A program made the position numbers and the translations under genes. Below, piece by piece: positions 63,173 to 64,000 of a stretch of DNA of 64,000 nt (its first letter is position 1; each line of letters opens with the position of its first letter). The stretch spans positions 1-64,000 of the forward strand of contig NZ_LFVU01000006.1 in the NCBI RefSeq assembly GCF_001047375.1, written 5' to 3'. The notes beneath the pieces were generated by a model that was given only the letters and a program-made list of their open reading frames with translations, made no database searches and was not told the origin of the DNA. This DNA is from Clostridium cylindrosporum DSM 605. Lineage in GTDB: Bacteria; Bacillota; Clostridia; Clostridiales; Caloramatoraceae.

Positions 63173-64000
63173 TTAATTAGTGGAAGCTACTTCTTCTATA
63201 AGAATATCTTCATATCCCGGCTTACCTAACAATCTAAACATATTTGTTTTATATACTTCTACACCTGGCTGATTAAATGGATTTACTCCAAGTAAGTATC
63301 CACTCATTCCACAAGCTTTTTGAAAGAAATATATTAAATATCCTAGGTAATATGGAGAAATCTCTGGAATATTAATAATTAAATTAGGTACTCCTCCATC
63401 TACATGAGCTAACATTGCACCTTCCATAGACTTCTTATTTACAAAACCCAATGTTTTTCCTTTTAAATAGTTTAACCCATCTATATTTTTAGCATCTTTT
63501 TTAATTAGAATTTCGTCTATAGGCTTTTCTACATTTAAAACAGTTTCAAATATATTCTTTATACCATCCTGTATATATTGACCCATTGAATGTAAATCAG
63601 TTGTGAAACTTAATGTAGTTGGAAATATGCCCTTTCCATCCTTTCCTTCACTTTCTCCAAATAGCTGCTTATACCATTCGCCAAAATAAAATAGATTAGG
63701 CTCATAACTTACCATTACCTCTGTTGTTTTACCCTTAGAGTATAGTGTATTCCTTATAGCAGCATATTTATATGCTTCATTAAAATCAAGTGCATCAGTT
63801 GATAAATCCTCCATAGAAGCTTTAGCACCTATCATAACCTCATCTATATCTATCCCAGCTACAGCCATAGGAAGCAATCCTACAGGAGTCAGCACAGAAT
63901 ATCTTCCTCCAACATCGTTAGGAATTACAAAGCTTTCATACCCTTCTTTATTGGCTAGTTTCTTCAATGCACCTTTACATTTATCCGTAGTTACATATAT
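63173..64000 (-). CDS. pgi: Glucose-6-phosphate isomerase, C-terminal part (cut by the window edge)
   Basis: About 275 codons are visible and the frame stays open to the right edge, so the 5' end lies outside. Family blocks include [30 protein letters not shown], the [18 protein letters not shown] segment with an active-site His, and [12 protein letters not shown] with the catalytic Lys near the end. It interconverts glucose-6-P and fructose-6-P and, with the phosphohexomutase, links glycolysis to sugar-nucleotide synthesis. Confidence 0.95.
   Translation of the reverse strand: MYVTTDKCKGALKKLANKEGYESFVIPNDVGGRYSVLTPVGLLPMAVAGIDIDEVMIGAKASMEDLSTDALDFNEAYKYAAIRNTLYSKGKTTEVMVSYEPNLFYFGEWYKQLFGESEGKDGKGIFPTTLSFTTDLHSMGQYIQDGIKNIFETVLNVEKPIDEILIKKDAKNIDGLNYLKGKTLGFVNKKSMEGAMLAHVDGGVPNLIINIPEISPYYLGYLIYFFQKACGMSGYLLGVNPFNQPGVEVYKTNMFRLLGKPGYEDILIEEVASTN

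Overview
The window looks like a piece of a Clostridium (sensu stricto, low-G+C Firmicutes) chromosome. The DNA is AT-rich, Shine-Dalgarno sequences are strong AGGAGG types, and TTG and GTG starts are common. Endospore genes (spoIIA operon, spoVA genes, yunB, a pdaA-like deacetylase) sit beside pyruvate formate-lyase and a Gram-positive envelope gene set. I cannot name the species. Almost every gene is on the minus strand; the plus-strand genes are a class A PBP, the pdaA-like gene and purH. I saw no prophage, transposase, CRISPR array or tRNA gene.

Layout. 1-293: a strong rRNA-type promoter and leader pointing left, so an rRNA operon probably starts just off the edge. 294-2534: yunB and a processive-type glycosyltransferase. 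2541-2935: divergent regulatory gap. 2936-5443: PBP1A. 5475-9228: spoVAC-AD-AE (with a candidate 46-codon gene in front) and spoIIAA-spoIIAB-sigF behind a sigma-H-like promoter. 9474-11762: M16 peptidase and trpS; the trpS leader carries what looks like a T-box remnant. 11951-13693: an orphan adenine methyltransferase resembling C. difficile CamA, next to a pdaA-like gene with a sigma-G-type promoter. 14834-18559: polyamine ABC transporter with a fused PotC-PotD. 19608-26407: histidine operon hisZGDCBHF(IE) without hisA, divergent from purH, which consumes the AICAR made by HisHF. 28095-33780: an unknown membrane protein, a CapA-like protein, PepV, a nitroreductase and MurJ.

33878-51467 is one exopolysaccharide or cell-wall polysaccharide locus. 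It encodes a CapD/PglF-type dehydratase, two UDP-sugar 6-dehydrogenases, WlbA/WbpB-like and WlbB/WbpD-like sugar-modifying enzymes, a DegT aminotransferase, a priming sugar-phosphate transferase, four other glycosyltransferases, a TagA-type transferase, a Wzy-like polymerase, an O-antigen-ligase-like protein and, oddly, an internalin-like leucine-rich-repeat protein. Upstream lie two SpoIID/LytB-type proteins, a phosphohexomutase, a TPR protein, MgtC, pflB-pflA, a GNAT acetyltransferase, a small unknown gene and the 3' part of pgi.

The most novel-looking signal is a pair of related, hairpin-rich intergenic elements (48029-48121 and 56592-56723). They have the same orientation relative to transcription; one precedes the wzy-like gene and the other precedes the phosphohexomutase gene. 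Inside the polysaccharide operon an intrinsic terminator (35923-35956) abuts the next Shine-Dalgarno with no room for a promoter. Together these suggest, but do not prove, an EAR/LoaP-like antitermination or other cis-acting RNA system. All family assignments come from reading motifs; no alignment or search was run.
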